Assembly (NCBI RefSeq): GCF_001182785.1
Contig: NZ_CP012101.1
Span: forward strand, 186,001 to 250,000
Direction: 5' to 3'
Source: Bacillus thuringiensis
GTDB lineage: Bacteria > Bacillota > Bacilli > Bacillales > Bacillaceae_G
Length of the DNA stretch: 64,000 bases
Shown here: positions 25,347 through 33,141 of the stretch, one piece after another
Layout: each line of letters begins with the position of its first letter
Position numbering within the stretch: the first letter of the stretch is position 1
The notes under the pieces: model-generated
What the model was told of the DNA's origin: nothing
Database searches by the model: none
Seen by the model: only the letters and a program-made list of their open reading frames with translations
Program-made: the position numbers and the translations under genes

Positions 25347-25547
25347 TCACTTCAACTGATCTCTTGAATTATTATTTTCAGCTTTAATGGTTGCGTACTT
25401 ATGATAGATACAAAAAACAGATATCAATACCCAAATAACGATGAAGAATACTAAAGCTCTTAACAGCCCTTCTGTTGTTGGTACTGTCATGATCGGTTGT
25501 ATATTACCAATAACCGAAACGCTCTCCAATACACTTGGTAATCTCAT
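25347..25547 (-). CDS. Small single-helix membrane protein of the transfer operon
   Basis: The ATG at 25547 has GGGGTG six bases before it and gives 66 aa with one membrane helix (RALVFFIVIWVLISVFCIY). A GTG at 25556 is possible but lacks a good ribosome site. No family is known; position suggests a channel subunit. Confidence 0.6.
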   Translation of the reverse strand: MRLPSVLESVSVIGNIQPIMTVPTTEGLLRALVFFIVIWVLISVFCIYHKYATIKAENNNSRDQLK

Positions 25548-25654
25548 AATTAACACCCCGATTGCTTAATAAAACTAAAATTCTATGAAAAAAGGCAAAA
25601 AAAAAAGCCATACCCTTTGCATAGCCTCTTCATTGCCTTAATTATATTTTTTCA

Positions 25655-25969
25655 CTATTTCATCCAGAAAAACGGGAATAAGATTTGACCAAATTTCACA
25701 TTGCTATTTACGCTCTCTGCTAAGTATTGGCATCCCATTACAATAACGAGTCCGGCTGCCCCACCAAGAAACCACCAAATACATTTATGTCTTCCTCTTT
25801 CACCGCCCCAAATTAATAGATAAGCGCCCCAGCAAAATACAATCGCTGTACTAACCATTGCCCCTCTTTGCATCCATGCAATAAATGAATTCCCTGTATT
25901 AATTAGACCGTCCATCGCATCACCTAACACTAACATTTGAGATAATGTTTCCAACATTGACATATACAT
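25655..25969 (-). CDS. VirB2/TrbC-like pilin-type protein
   Basis: The 104-aa protein has an amphipathic N-terminus, two membrane helices (about 36-55 and 65-82) and a short polar loop with RGRHK. This is the size and plan of VirB2/TrbC-like subunits in Gram-positive transfer operons. It lacks a clear cleavable signal. The call is based on layout and neighbours. Confidence 0.6.
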   Translation of the reverse strand: MYMSMLETLSQMLVLGDAMDGLINTGNSFIAWMQRGAMVSTAIVFCWGAYLLIWGGERGRHKCIWWFLGGAAGLVIVMGCQYLAESVNSNVKFGQILFPFFWMK

Positions 25970-25993
25970 TCACTCCCTTTTCATTTTTAAGGC

Positions 25994-26218
25994 TTATACG
26001 TTACTAAGCTGACTTGATTCATTCGCCTTGCTGTCTTCTTTTACTTCTGTTGATGTTGCCTTATAAGCTTGTAAAGCTTTCATTACTAAATCTTGATTTT
26101 CTTCAATGTATTTCTGATGATGTAAATGAAGCCAATGGTTATAATCCTGACCATTGGCTCTTAATAGATTTGCTACCATATCTTTTTCTTTTTTTAATTC
26201 CCTTTGTGTAATCGCCAC
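25994..26218 (-). CDS. Small soluble helical protein, unknown
   Basis: AAAGGTGGTG before GTG (26218) gives 74 aa starting VAITQRELKKEKDMVANLL; the frame itself reaches 26236. It is a helical, charged protein with a serine/alanine-rich end and no membrane segment. It lies between the thioredoxin-like and pilin-like genes. Confidence 0.55.
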   Translation of the reverse strand: MAITQRELKKEKDMVANLLRANGQDYNHWLHLHHQKYIEENQDLVMKALQAYKATSTEVKEDSKANESSQLSNV

Positions 26219-26247
26219 TGTATCACCACCTTTCAATGATTATGTGA

Positions 26248-26691
26248 TTACTTCTGATATTGCTCTTTGCAATTTTGAACAAAATAGGTAACTTCTTTTT
26301 CAAGTTCTGACTCTTTAAATGTGGAAAAATCAATATCTTTTTTCAATTTTCCTTTTTCATAATAAGCAAGGGAATCTCTTCTTTGTGATAATCCCCAATC
26401 ATAAGGGTTGCTTGAACCTGGTACATCTTCACGCTTTTCATTCAATTCTTGTATCTGAACTTTTTCTTGCTGCGCTACTTTTTTTATAATATGAAGCCAA
26501 TTCTCTCTTTTCTTTTTAGTGGAATTTAGCATAACAAAACCTGTTCCATCCTCACTCATAAATTTCTTCATTTCTAACGGACTAAGTTCCATTACTTCCC
26601 CTTTTCCCGAACTAAAGACAAATGTTGAACCAATACCAATTGCAATTAACAGTCCAACAACAGCGGAAATGATCCACCCTTTACGACTCAT
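26248..26691 (-). CDS. Membrane-anchored protein, possible thioredoxin-like fold
   Basis: One N-terminal helix (residues 6-26, IISAVVGLLIAIGIGSTFVF) is followed by an extracytoplasmic alpha/beta domain (residues 33-147). GTGFVMLNSTKKKRENWLHI resembles the first strand and helix of thioredoxin-like proteins but has lost the CxxC pair. It is the first complete gene after the putative operon promoter region. The fold call is tentative. Confidence 0.5.
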   Translation of the reverse strand: MSRKGWIISAVVGLLIAIGIGSTFVFSSGKGEVMELSPLEMKKFMSEDGTGFVMLNSTKKKRENWLHIIKKVAQQEKVQIQELNEKREDVPGSSNPYDWGLSQRRDSLAYYEKGKLKKDIDFSTFKESELEKEVTYFVQNCKEQYQK

Positions 26692-26720
26692 GCATGTTCC
26701 TCCCTATGTCATATTTTTAT

Positions 26721-27242
26721 AAGCGATTTTGAAGTGTGATGAGACACATTTTAACTTCAACATCTGTCTTTATTTTATAACATTTAAAGGAAAGTGGGAT
26801 AGAAAATGGAAATATCATTTATGGCTGGAATGACGAACCCTGTATTGGCATGCGTATAGAGACTAATCCCGACCTAGCTTCTATATGCCCAATACCGCAC
26901 TACGTATTTTGGCGTGAACGTAGAACCTTATGTATCTACTGTTGTGATGTTCCTCGCTTCTTCAGAATGTCAAAATGGGATATTCCTCACGAGTACTGAC
27001 ACAAAGAGGTCTTCGATACAATGCATTTCCCAGTGGTCACAGATGAGTTTTACGTTCTTACTCACCTAACAATAATCGTATACCTAACCCCTCTAGTAAC
27101 CTTTTGAGGGGAGGCACGCATATACATTGTATATTTCACCTTTCTACATCATTACTGAAAGGAAGAGATACACAATATGTATCTAAATTGTCAAAGAACA
27201 ACTTACTTTGTGCTATGTTCTCAGCACACTTCAAAATCGCTT
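26721..27242. mobile_element. 522-bp MITE-like element with terminal inverted repeats
   Basis: AAGCGATTTTGAAGTGTG at 26721-26738 is exactly inverted at 27225-27242, and five of the next six bases also match (about 24 bp with one mismatch). TTTTTAT flanks both ends (26714-26720 and 27243-27249), like a 7-bp target duplication, although the site is AT-rich. The interior has no transposase and no long frame, but several short inverted repeats. The right end falls at the stop codon of the 82-aa gene. The element separates that gene from the transfer operon and so may carry or disrupt its promoter. Confidence 0.6.
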
Positions 27243-27245
27243 TTT

Positions 27246-27494
27246 TTATTTACACTTTTGTTTTACAGCTACTAATTCCGCATGTTTATTTTTTCGTTTA
27301 GCAATTAAGTTTTGATGTTCATCTCTAACCGAGCGCACTTGATAATAAATTTGAGCCACCTTTTCAATGCTTCCTGTGCTATTTTCAATCGCGATGGTGC
27401 CTTTCAGTTCGTATGTTTTCCCATCAAAAGTTTTAACACTATGAGCTTGTGATGCCGCAATATCATAAAATGTGAGTCTCTTTTCTTTTCCCAT
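27246..27494 (-). CDS. Small hypothetical protein at the head of the transfer region
   Basis: An 82-aa soluble protein with AGGAGG seven bases before ATG. A beta-rich first half (RLTFYDIAASQAHSVKTF) and a helical, lysine-rich second half are seen. No family is recognised. Its stop codon lies at the insertion edge of the 522-bp element, so its original end may have been altered. Confidence 0.5.
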   Translation of the reverse strand: MGKEKRLTFYDIAASQAHSVKTFDGKTYELKGTIAIENSTGSIEKVAQIYYQVRSVRDEHQNLIAKRKNKHAELVAVKQKCK

Positions 27495-27522
27495 ATGAAT
27501 GCCTCCTATTTTTGATAAAGAA

Positions 27523-27545
27523 GGGAGAAAAGCGCTTCTCCCTTG
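27523..27545 (-). terminator. Weak hairpin downstream of the second VirD4 relic
   Basis: AAGGGAGAA pairs with TTCTCCCTT, with only a short T-rich tail on the minus strand. Confidence 0.4.
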
Positions 27546-27597
27546 TCTAGTTTTCTAGCCATCTAGATAGGATGAAATAGTGAACGAGTGCTTTAAA

Positions 27598-28177
27598 TCA
27601 TGCTAGGATTGTTGTGTTATACGAGGTTATGATGCGTTGTGCTGCCTCTTTTCCGTATATGTGCTGTAATGCGGATTGAGATTCAACTACGATTGAATGC
27701 TGAATGTGGTATGTTGCGCTTTCTTTTAAAAACTGCTCCATATGAGGGATCGGGTACAAATCATATTGATGAAATACCAGGTGGATTGGCCTTATTGCAC
27801 TCTGTTAGATACTGAAGAAATTTAGATAATGCTTCTCCTCTCTCTTGATACGTACTTATTTCCGTTTCTACACTGATGTACACAACGGATTTTTGTTTTA
27901 GATTCATTTGTAGCGTTTCATAACCAGTTAATAAATCATGTTTGATGATGCGATACCCTTTTTTTCGTTTTTCATGATGGGTATCTTCATAAAAGATGCC
28001 TTTCGGATCAAAAATGAAAATAAAATCATCGGTTGTTTCCTTCACACCTTCTATGACCGAATTATAAGCTCCAAAACGAGCCTTTATGACACCTGCAACC
28101 TTTTCCCCTTCATTCAGTTCTTTCAACGCTCTAATCACCTTTGTATACTTCTTATCTACACCTAACATGCGTTGCAC
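27598..28177 (-). pseudogene. Second VirD4/TraG-like protein, frameshifted
   Basis: A 138-codon frame (from ATG 28177 with GGAAGGAG) contains FIFDPKGIFYEDTH and SVVYISVETEISTYQERGEALSKFLQYL, as in VirD4-type ATPases. It stops at 27761, but the adjacent frame continues without a break as HLVFHQYDLYPIPHMEQFL and then HSIVVESQSALQHIYGKEA, ending at 27598. One indel near 27775 explains this. It has no Walker A start in frame. It is distinct from the intron-containing coupling gene and may be a decayed paralogue from another plasmid. Confidence 0.65.
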
Positions 28178-28288
28178 TCCTTCCTATTTCATTTTCCTCT
28201 TATGATTACTACTGAAACAAAAAATACTCTTTTTGTTCCCCTTGCTTTTCACGTTGATGATTTTCTAGAATGTATAACAAAGTGCTAG

Positions 28289-28609
28289 TTATCGTATTCT
28301 TGTTTCTTTTGAATAAAGACCTAGCTCGTGGAAGATATGATAAGCCGGATGCACATTCTCAAGCGAATCTACTACCTCTACCAAGTTTGCTTCACTCTCA
28401 TATATTTTTTCCATGTACTCGATAACTTTTTTCACATCTAGGTAATATAGGTTCTTATGTCGTTGATCCAGATACAAAATACTTACTGCCAATAATTTTA
28501 TAGCGGATTCTATCCAATAATCATGTTGCTTTAATGGTTTAATTACAGTTTGAGCGATTGAAATTGCTTGCATCAATCCTTCAGGCAACCAAGCACTCTT
28601 GCGCTGCAT
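28289..28609 (-). pseudogene. Helical fragment, probably part of the same VirD4-like relic
   Basis: A 106-codon frame rich in helices (WIESAIKLLAVSILYLDQRHKNLYYLDVKKVIEYME) resembles the all-alpha domain that interrupts the RecA fold of VirD4/TraG proteins. It lies upstream on the same strand as the frameshifted VirD4-like relic. A stand-alone gene cannot be excluded. Confidence 0.4.
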
Positions 28610-28824
28610 AACGTCTTCCCCAAGTTTCCCTAAATTTTTTATTTTACCGACATAGATTTCTGACTTCTCATATCATCTCCCTCTCGGTCTCTTATATCTT
28701 GCTCCCTATCCAAAAAACAACTGTCCAAATGGGAATTACGAGTATACATACATTTTGAAATCCGATAGTAAAGCTCAGTGGATTTCCATCTACTTCATTG
28801 AAATGAGCTTCATACTCTTTCATA

Positions 28825-29185
28825 TCACAATTGAGATTTTTTATGGTTTCTTACTGCAAATACGGCTTCAAATAAACCAAGTACAATACATGCAAGACCA
28901 ATCCATTTTATATATGGATTTTCGGCTTTACCTCCTGTTGTTGGAAGAAACGTTTCGATTTTCTTTGGGGTTTGTTCTAGTTGGGATTTCATAGCAATCT
29001 GTTGTGATTTCTCTATTTGTGGAATGACAGGTTTTCCGATTACTTTTGGTTAGTCCGGTACCTGTGGTTGCGGTGCTTCTGTTTGCACTGGTTTTTGTGG
29101 TGGTGGTTCTGATTGTGGTATCTCTGGTGTAGGCAGTGTCGATTCCTTCTAATCCTTCACTGTATGCTTAATGAATTCAGAGAAT
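28825..29185 (-). pseudogene. LPXTG surface-protein C-terminus, broken
   Basis: The minus-strand frame reads a proline-rich stretch (PEIPQSEPPPQKPVQTEAPQ), then a stop, then LPTTGG, a hydrophobic helix (IGLACIVLGLFEAVFAV) and the basic end RNHKKSQL. That is a complete sortase sorting signal. Two in-frame stops (near 29055 and 29147) and loss of the N-terminus show decay. It was probably a wall-anchored adhesin of the transfer region. Confidence 0.7.
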
Positions 29186-29272
29186 ATATTTTAAAAAATA
29201 ATTATAAAATTGTACCTTTTATAGATTGTTCATTTAAAATATAAATGTATAATTATTTTTCATGAAAATAAT

Positions 29273-29491
29273 TCATTCCAACTTTGCTCGATAATATGTT
29301 GCAAAAAAAAGCTTTTCGACTGGTTCTCCAAAAAAATCCGATATACTTTTTGCCCGACTAGAAATTAAACCCTTTCTACCCGACTCAACATCATACAATG
29401 TACTTACTGGAATTTTAGAACCTTTTGAAACCTCATTAATTGTATAACCTTTTGATTCACGAAATTCTCTTAAAACTGTCAAGTGTCTCAC
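29273..29491 (-). CDS. Small XRE-family HTH regulator
   Basis: This 72-aa protein is essentially one helix-turn-helix domain (LREFRESKGYTINEVSKGSKIPVSTLYDVESGRKG). It is transcribed away from the next regulator gene, with a 122-bp shared promoter region holding a 14-bp inverted repeat. The layout resembles the Cro/CI-like pairs of phages and ICEs; which of the two represses is unknown. Confidence 0.8.
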   Translation of the reverse strand: MRHLTVLREFRESKGYTINEVSKGSKIPVSTLYDVESGRKGLISSRAKSISDFFGEPVEKLFFATYYRAKLE

Positions 29492-29527
29492 CCCCTATAT
29501 ACAGTTTATTAGTCTTTGAGCCTAAAG

Positions 29528-29568
29528 TCAACACCTAAAGTTCTCGTTATTAACACTTTAGGTGTTGA
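29528..29568. promoter_or_regulatory. Operator: 14-bp perfect inverted repeat between divergent XRE genes
   Basis: TCAACACCTAAAGT (29528-29541) is exactly inverted as ACTTTAGGTGTTGA (29555-29568), with 13 bases between. A third half-site, CCTAAAGT, precedes it at 29521. The right arm overlaps a plausible -35 TTGATA (29565-29570), with TATTAC 16 bases on as -10 for the plus-strand gene. It is the likely binding site of one or both regulators. Confidence 0.8.
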
Positions 29569-29613
29569 TATTTTTCAATAATCTTATATTACTATGAAAA
29601 TTATAAAATTGGA

Positions 29614-30009
29614 GTGATAGATAAAATGACAATTGATGAAAATATTGTTGGGAAAAATATAAAAAAATTAAGGGCTATAAAAGGAGTAAGCCGAAAAGAA
29701 ATGGCCGAAGATTTAAATACTACATATAGAACTGTATCTAGTTGGGAAACTGGAGAAAAAACACCACGCTTAAATAAATTAGAGGAAATTGCTACTTATT
29801 TAAATGTCAGTGTCTCTTCTTTATTAAAAAAAGAAATTCCGGATGAAGACCTCTTAAAAAGTATTAAAGGTGAAGATCCAGTAGAGCGTTTAGCCAGATT
29901 ACTCTATGAACGATACATGAGTGTACCAGATAAACATAAGCCTCGTATTGAAGAAGAATTATTAAAATATGCTAGCCAATTAAAAGCGCAAGTTGAACAA
30001 GAAGAATAG
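29614..30009 (+). CDS. XRE-family HTH regulator
   Basis: The 131-aa protein has an N-terminal HTH (IKKLRAIKGVSRKEMAEDLNTTYRTVSSWETGEKTPRLNKLEEIATYLNV trimmed to residues ~15-65 of the frame) and a helical C-terminal half for dimerisation. A second ATG at 29626 is possible. It is divergent from the 72-aa regulator and faces a 37-aa ORF across its 3' end. It is probably a phage-type repressor controlling itself and its neighbour through the 14-bp inverted repeat. Confidence 0.8.
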   Translation: MIDKMTIDENIVGKNIKKLRAIKGVSRKEMAEDLNTTYRTVSSWETGEKTPRLNKLEEIATYLNVSVSSLLKKEIPDEDLLKSIKGEDPVERLARLLYERYMSVPDKHKPRIEEELLKYASQLKAQVEQEE

Positions 30010-30017
30010 GGAATCTC

Positions 30018-30131
30018 CTATTCCTCTTGTTCATAGCTCGCACATAACTCCAAAATTTCACTAAAAGTTTGTAAATGAATTGTTTTCACAATCTCCAACA
30101 ATTCATTTACGCTTAATCCCATTCTCCCCAT
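30018..30131 (-). CDS. 37-aa ORF convergent with the XRE gene
   Basis: GGGAGGGG before ATG (30131) opens a 37-codon frame, MGRMGLSVNELLEIVKTIHL, ending SYEQEE. It is predicted to be helical and amphipathic, in the size range of small antirepressors or SinI-like partners, but there is no sequence match I can claim. It ends eight bases past the stop of the XRE gene on the other strand. Confidence 0.45.
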   Translation of the reverse strand: MGRMGLSVNELLEIVKTIHLQTFSEILELCASYEQEE

Positions 30132-30228
30132 TGTTTCCCCTCCCTTTTTTGCTTTTATATTGTGAAAAATAATACAAAAATTTCATAATTCCCCGTCTAG
30201 GGATTTATAAAACTGTTTATAAAATCAC

Positions 30229-30257
30229 AAAAGACATCGTTCAAAACGATGTCTTTT
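30229..30257. terminator. Bidirectional terminator
   Basis: AAAAGACATCGTT pairs with AACGATGTCTTTT. It lies after the peptide gene of the AimR-like pair. Confidence 0.85.
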
Positions 30258-30292
30258 GTAAAAATATATATTTTAAATAAAACATGAAAAAA

Positions 30293-30460
30293 TTATCCAC
30301 CACCGCCGGGATCAACCATCATTCTATACACCATATACTGATTCCCAGAACTTTTAGCTTTTTGGGAGTACTGTTGTGTTTCCATTTTACCTAGTGAACT
30401 ATTCACAAAGGTTAATAACAGTATAGCGGCTACTATTAATACATATAACTTTTCCACCAT
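30293..30460 (-). CDS. AimP-like signalling pre-pro-peptide
   Basis: The frame starts with TTG at 30481, but GGATGGTGA before ATG (30460) gives 55 aa. There is a hydrophobic export segment (KLYVLIVAAILLLTFV), a polar pro-region and a short conserved-looking end, MVDPGGGG. It directly follows the stop of the AimR-like receptor gene. This is the layout of arbitrium and other RRNPP peptide genes, in which the last five to eight residues are released, re-imported by Opp and bound by the receptor. The mature peptide is probably DPGGGG or a slightly longer form. Confidence 0.7.
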   Translation of the reverse strand: MVEKLYVLIVAAILLLTFVNSSLGKMETQQYSQKAKSSGNQYMVYRMMVDPGGGG

Positions 30461-30481
30461 TTTTTCACCATCCCTTGACAA

Positions 30482-31633
30482 CTAAATTATATTTTCTGCA
30501 TATTGTTCATATATTACTTCAGCAAATTTTACATACAGAAAATCATTATTTACTTTAAACATATCAATAGATTGTTTAATTAAATGTATATCTTGTTTAG
30601 CCATTCCCAAGTAACACGTTTGAAGTGGTGTTAATATTTTTCTTTTTGATCTAATTTCTTCAAGTATATTTATCGCTTGTTGATATTTTCCCTTTTTAAT
30701 TAAAAACAAAGCGTATTCAGCTGGGTGTAATCTATCGAAATCAATTTTATTTAGATCTTTCCACCAAAAGATTCTAATGAAGTTTATATCATTTAGAGCT
30801 ATATTGTATTTTAAACTACCTTTAGCGCCTTTCAATACATTTAACGCTTCTCGAAAGAAATATAAAGATTTCTTATAATCAGAAAACATAAAGTTTTCTC
30901 CACTCCTAATGTTCAACAAAGCTTCCATAACAGGGAAGAAATCAATATCCTTATATGTTCTTAATTCACCATTTTCTATTACAAATTGTAGAGAGTTATT
31001 TTTTCTTAATATTGAATAACTCCAAAGTTCTTTTACCCAAAATGCGTATAAACTCTTTAAGAAAGTATTGGTTACTAATTTATCATCTCTAATATTCTTC
31101 TCGACTCTTTCCTTATAACCTTGCATTAATCCAAAATCCCCTAAATCACAAAGAATTAACATACTGAGTATATCACAAAAAATTTCTACATCCGCATTAG
31201 AATTTCTAGCTTTTTGGATATTTAAGTACACTTCTCTGACATTTTTACCTTTCAAACGATCAATATATAAATTAAATATATCTGCAAATCGGCCCATTTC
31301 TAAATCCTTGCTCTCTTTACATATTCCAGCGAGATATTCAATTAATAATACGTGATCATTCAAATGAGCAAGGGCAAATGCAACTTTAACATTTATGTTT
31401 AATCTATCCTCTAAAGTACCTAAATAATCAATTATTTTTTGTTCTTGTTTATCTTTATTATTTGCAAAAATGACATAAGCAATTTTTGCAAATGTATAAA
31501 CAGATATTTCTTTATCCCTGTTAATCCAATTAGAGATAGTAGATTTAGCAACTCCAATTTCTTTTGCAAGATCAGTATATGTTTTGTTTTTAGAAGATAA
31601 ATAATTATCAATTTCCCTAGATAACTTCTTCAT
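30482..31633 (-). CDS. AimR-like RRNPP peptide-sensing regulator
   Basis: This 383-aa protein has an N-terminal HTH (TYTDLAKEIGVAKSTISNWI, residues ~18-37) and about nine helical TPR-like repeats to the end. Features such as ALAHLNDHVLLIEYLAGI and SDYKKSLYFFREALNVLKG, total length and the adjacent peptide gene fit AimR, the arbitrium receptor of Bacillus phages, better than PlcR, NprR or Rap. AimR binds DNA and is released or changed by its peptide. The regulated target is not identified; the XRE pair and 37-aa ORF downstream are candidates. Confidence 0.75.
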   Translation of the reverse strand: MKKLSREIDNYLSSKNKTYTDLAKEIGVAKSTISNWINRDKEISVYTFAKIAYVIFANNKDKQEQKIIDYLGTLEDRLNINVKVAFALAHLNDHVLLIEYLAGICKESKDLEMGRFADIFNLYIDRLKGKNVREVYLNIQKARNSNADVEIFCDILSMLILCDLGDFGLMQGYKERVEKNIRDDKLVTNTFLKSLYAFWVKELWSYSILRKNNSLQFVIENGELRTYKDIDFFPVMEALLNIRSGENFMFSDYKKSLYFFREALNVLKGAKGSLKYNIALNDINFIRIFWWKDLNKIDFDRLHPAEYALFLIKKGKYQQAINILEEIRSKRKILTPLQTCYLGMAKQDIHLIKQSIDMFKVNNDFLYVKFAEVIYEQYAENII

Positions 31634-32108
31634 GTATTTTCACCTCGTCTTTTTTCACGAATATTCAGAAAGGTACATATAAGTAAGAAAATTATACCAC
31701 AGTACCTAGAAACAATATCTTGCTCAATTGTTAACTGAATATTCAGACGCTTTAGTGAGAATAAATGCGAAATACTTCCATTTTTGCATCTGTTCATAAA
31801 ATATGAACTTAGAGTGTTGATATTGTGTACATACAATTGTAAAATGAATGTACATTACCTATGAACGAGAGTTTTTTAGAAAACAAAAAAATAAAACCCC
31901 ACCGCCCAGTTTTTAATTGGCTTCTAGTTTGGCGACCGGAACCAATTAAAAACTTCTAAGATAGGGTTTTAATTCACACTATAAATATATGTGTTTTTCT
32001 TTAGTATCATACTTGATATTAAAATTATATCATAATGCATATACAATGTGAATATAAAACCTCTGTTTTCCTTTTTATTTGCGGTGGAAAAAAATAGGAG
32101 GTTTTTCA
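31634..32108. promoter_or_regulatory. Divergent intergenic region with AimR-like promoter
   Basis: AT-rich DNA between the AimR-like gene (minus) and the HTH gene (plus). It contains the folded structure at 31893-31970. A weak 68-codon minus-strand frame (31630-31836) has no ribosome site and is not considered a gene. Confidence 0.5.
31893..31970 (-). ncRNA. Structured element: nested stems ending in a T tract
   Basis: GTTTTTAATTGG (31909-31920) pairs exactly with CCAATTAAAAAC (31942-31953). An outer stem AAAACCC/GGGTTTT (31893-31899, 31964-31970) closes it. On the minus strand it ends GGGGTTTTATTTTTTT, as in a terminator. A small RNA ending here, or a long-armed terminator, would fit. Confidence 0.45.
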
Positions 32109-33077
32109 GTGTTGTTGCGAAACTTTTTGCTTAGTCGAGCAAAAGCGGAACTAAGTCCCCACATCCATCACTTACCCAAAACTCCTGGAGCTATCAATCA
32201 AGCAATCAAGAAAATAACTTCTTATATTGATAGTATTGTCCTAGAGTGTGAAGGCGCTACCACAAAAGATTATCTTACCAAAAGGAAATATGAAGCTTTA
32301 GAGACTGTTTTATCATATTTAGTACAAGAAGGCTATAGTCAAGTTAGACAAGAACACATCAGCAAAAAATCTGGAATTTCAAAACCTATTATTAATTACG
32401 TTTTTAACTGGCTGCAAGATTTAGGAGTATGCCAACAAATAAAGGTAAGACGGCATGGAAAGATTTCCCCCTCTGTTTACATCTTAACAATACATGATAA
32501 CTATTTAAAAATCGTTGAATATTTCAAGGTAAAGTGGGCTGTAGCAATTAATGTTTGTTCTACTTTCACTAGATTTTTAAAGAACAAGATTAGTAAAAAG
32601 TCTGATGAAACAAATCTGGAATTTATGCAAAAAAACAATTTTAAACCTTCACCTTCCCTAGATTTTTTCGGCATTGAAGAGCAATCAAAAAATGCTGTAG
32701 ATTATGAGAAAAAAGAAAAAAACAAGAGATTACAAGACTTAAATGATTATTTGAGTGATGATCAGAAAAGAGCGTATTACTACATTTTGAGTCAAGAGCT
32801 AACATACCTATCTGAAAATGATGCATACACAATTGCTTTAAGATTGCCCCCGGATATTGATCGTTACACAAGATGGGATTTTGAAGAATGTGTGCAATGG
32901 TTCAAGTTTAAAAAAGCTGAAAACAGTAATCCTGCACATTTCATAAAAATGTTTAATCAAAAATCTAAACAGAATCAAGATCGTAGAAAATGTAATGCAC
33001 AAAATACAAGCTCACTCTTAGATACAAATAATAGTCAAACATTTGTTTTCTACAATTTTTTAGAAGAGCACAATTAA
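32109..33077 (+). CDS. Winged-helix/HTH plasmid protein, possibly replication-linked
   Basis: TAGGAGG seven bases before GTG (32109) sets the start; a further upstream ATG at 32079 has no ribosome site. The protein (322 aa) has a winged-helix-like part (EALETVLSYLVQEGYSQVRQEHISKKSGISKPIINYVFNWLQD trimmed to about residues 80-125) and a charged C-terminal half similar in feel to DnaD-type replication proteins. It is a single-gene unit closed by a strong terminator. Role uncertain. Confidence 0.55.
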   Translation: MLLRNFLLSRAKAELSPHIHHLPKTPGAINQAIKKITSYIDSIVLECEGATTKDYLTKRKYEALETVLSYLVQEGYSQVRQEHISKKSGISKPIINYVFNWLQDLGVCQQIKVRRHGKISPSVYILTIHDNYLKIVEYFKVKWAVAINVCSTFTRFLKNKISKKSDETNLEFMQKNNFKPSPSLDFFGIEEQSKNAVDYEKKEKNKRLQDLNDYLSDDQKRAYYYILSQELTYLSENDAYTIALRLPPDIDRYTRWDFEECVQWFKFKKAENSNPAHFIKMFNQKSKQNQDRRKCNAQNTSSLLDTNNSQTFVFYNFLEEHN

Positions 33078-33094
33078 AATCAAAAAAATCCAGC

Positions 33095-33141
33095 TACAAA
33101 TAGCCTTGCTGAAAAAAACATATACAGCAAGGCTATTTGTA
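33095..33141 (+). terminator. Strong terminator
   Basis: TACAAATAGCCTTGCTG pairs perfectly (17 bp) with CAGCAAGGCTATTTGTA around 13 bases. It follows the HTH gene. Confidence 0.85.

Noticed and set aside
28755..28994. 79-codon plus-strand frame
   Set aside because: Antisense to the clear LPTTGG sorting-signal relic on the minus strand.
30482..31633. PlcR, NprR or Rap assignment for the peptide-sensing regulator
   Set aside because: PlcR and NprR have different peptide motifs and lengths, and Rap proteins lack an N-terminal HTH; the AimR layout fits better.
31630..31836. 68-codon minus-strand frame upstream of the AimR-like gene
   Set aside because: No ribosome site, composition like noncoding DNA, and it overlaps the receptor's start region.
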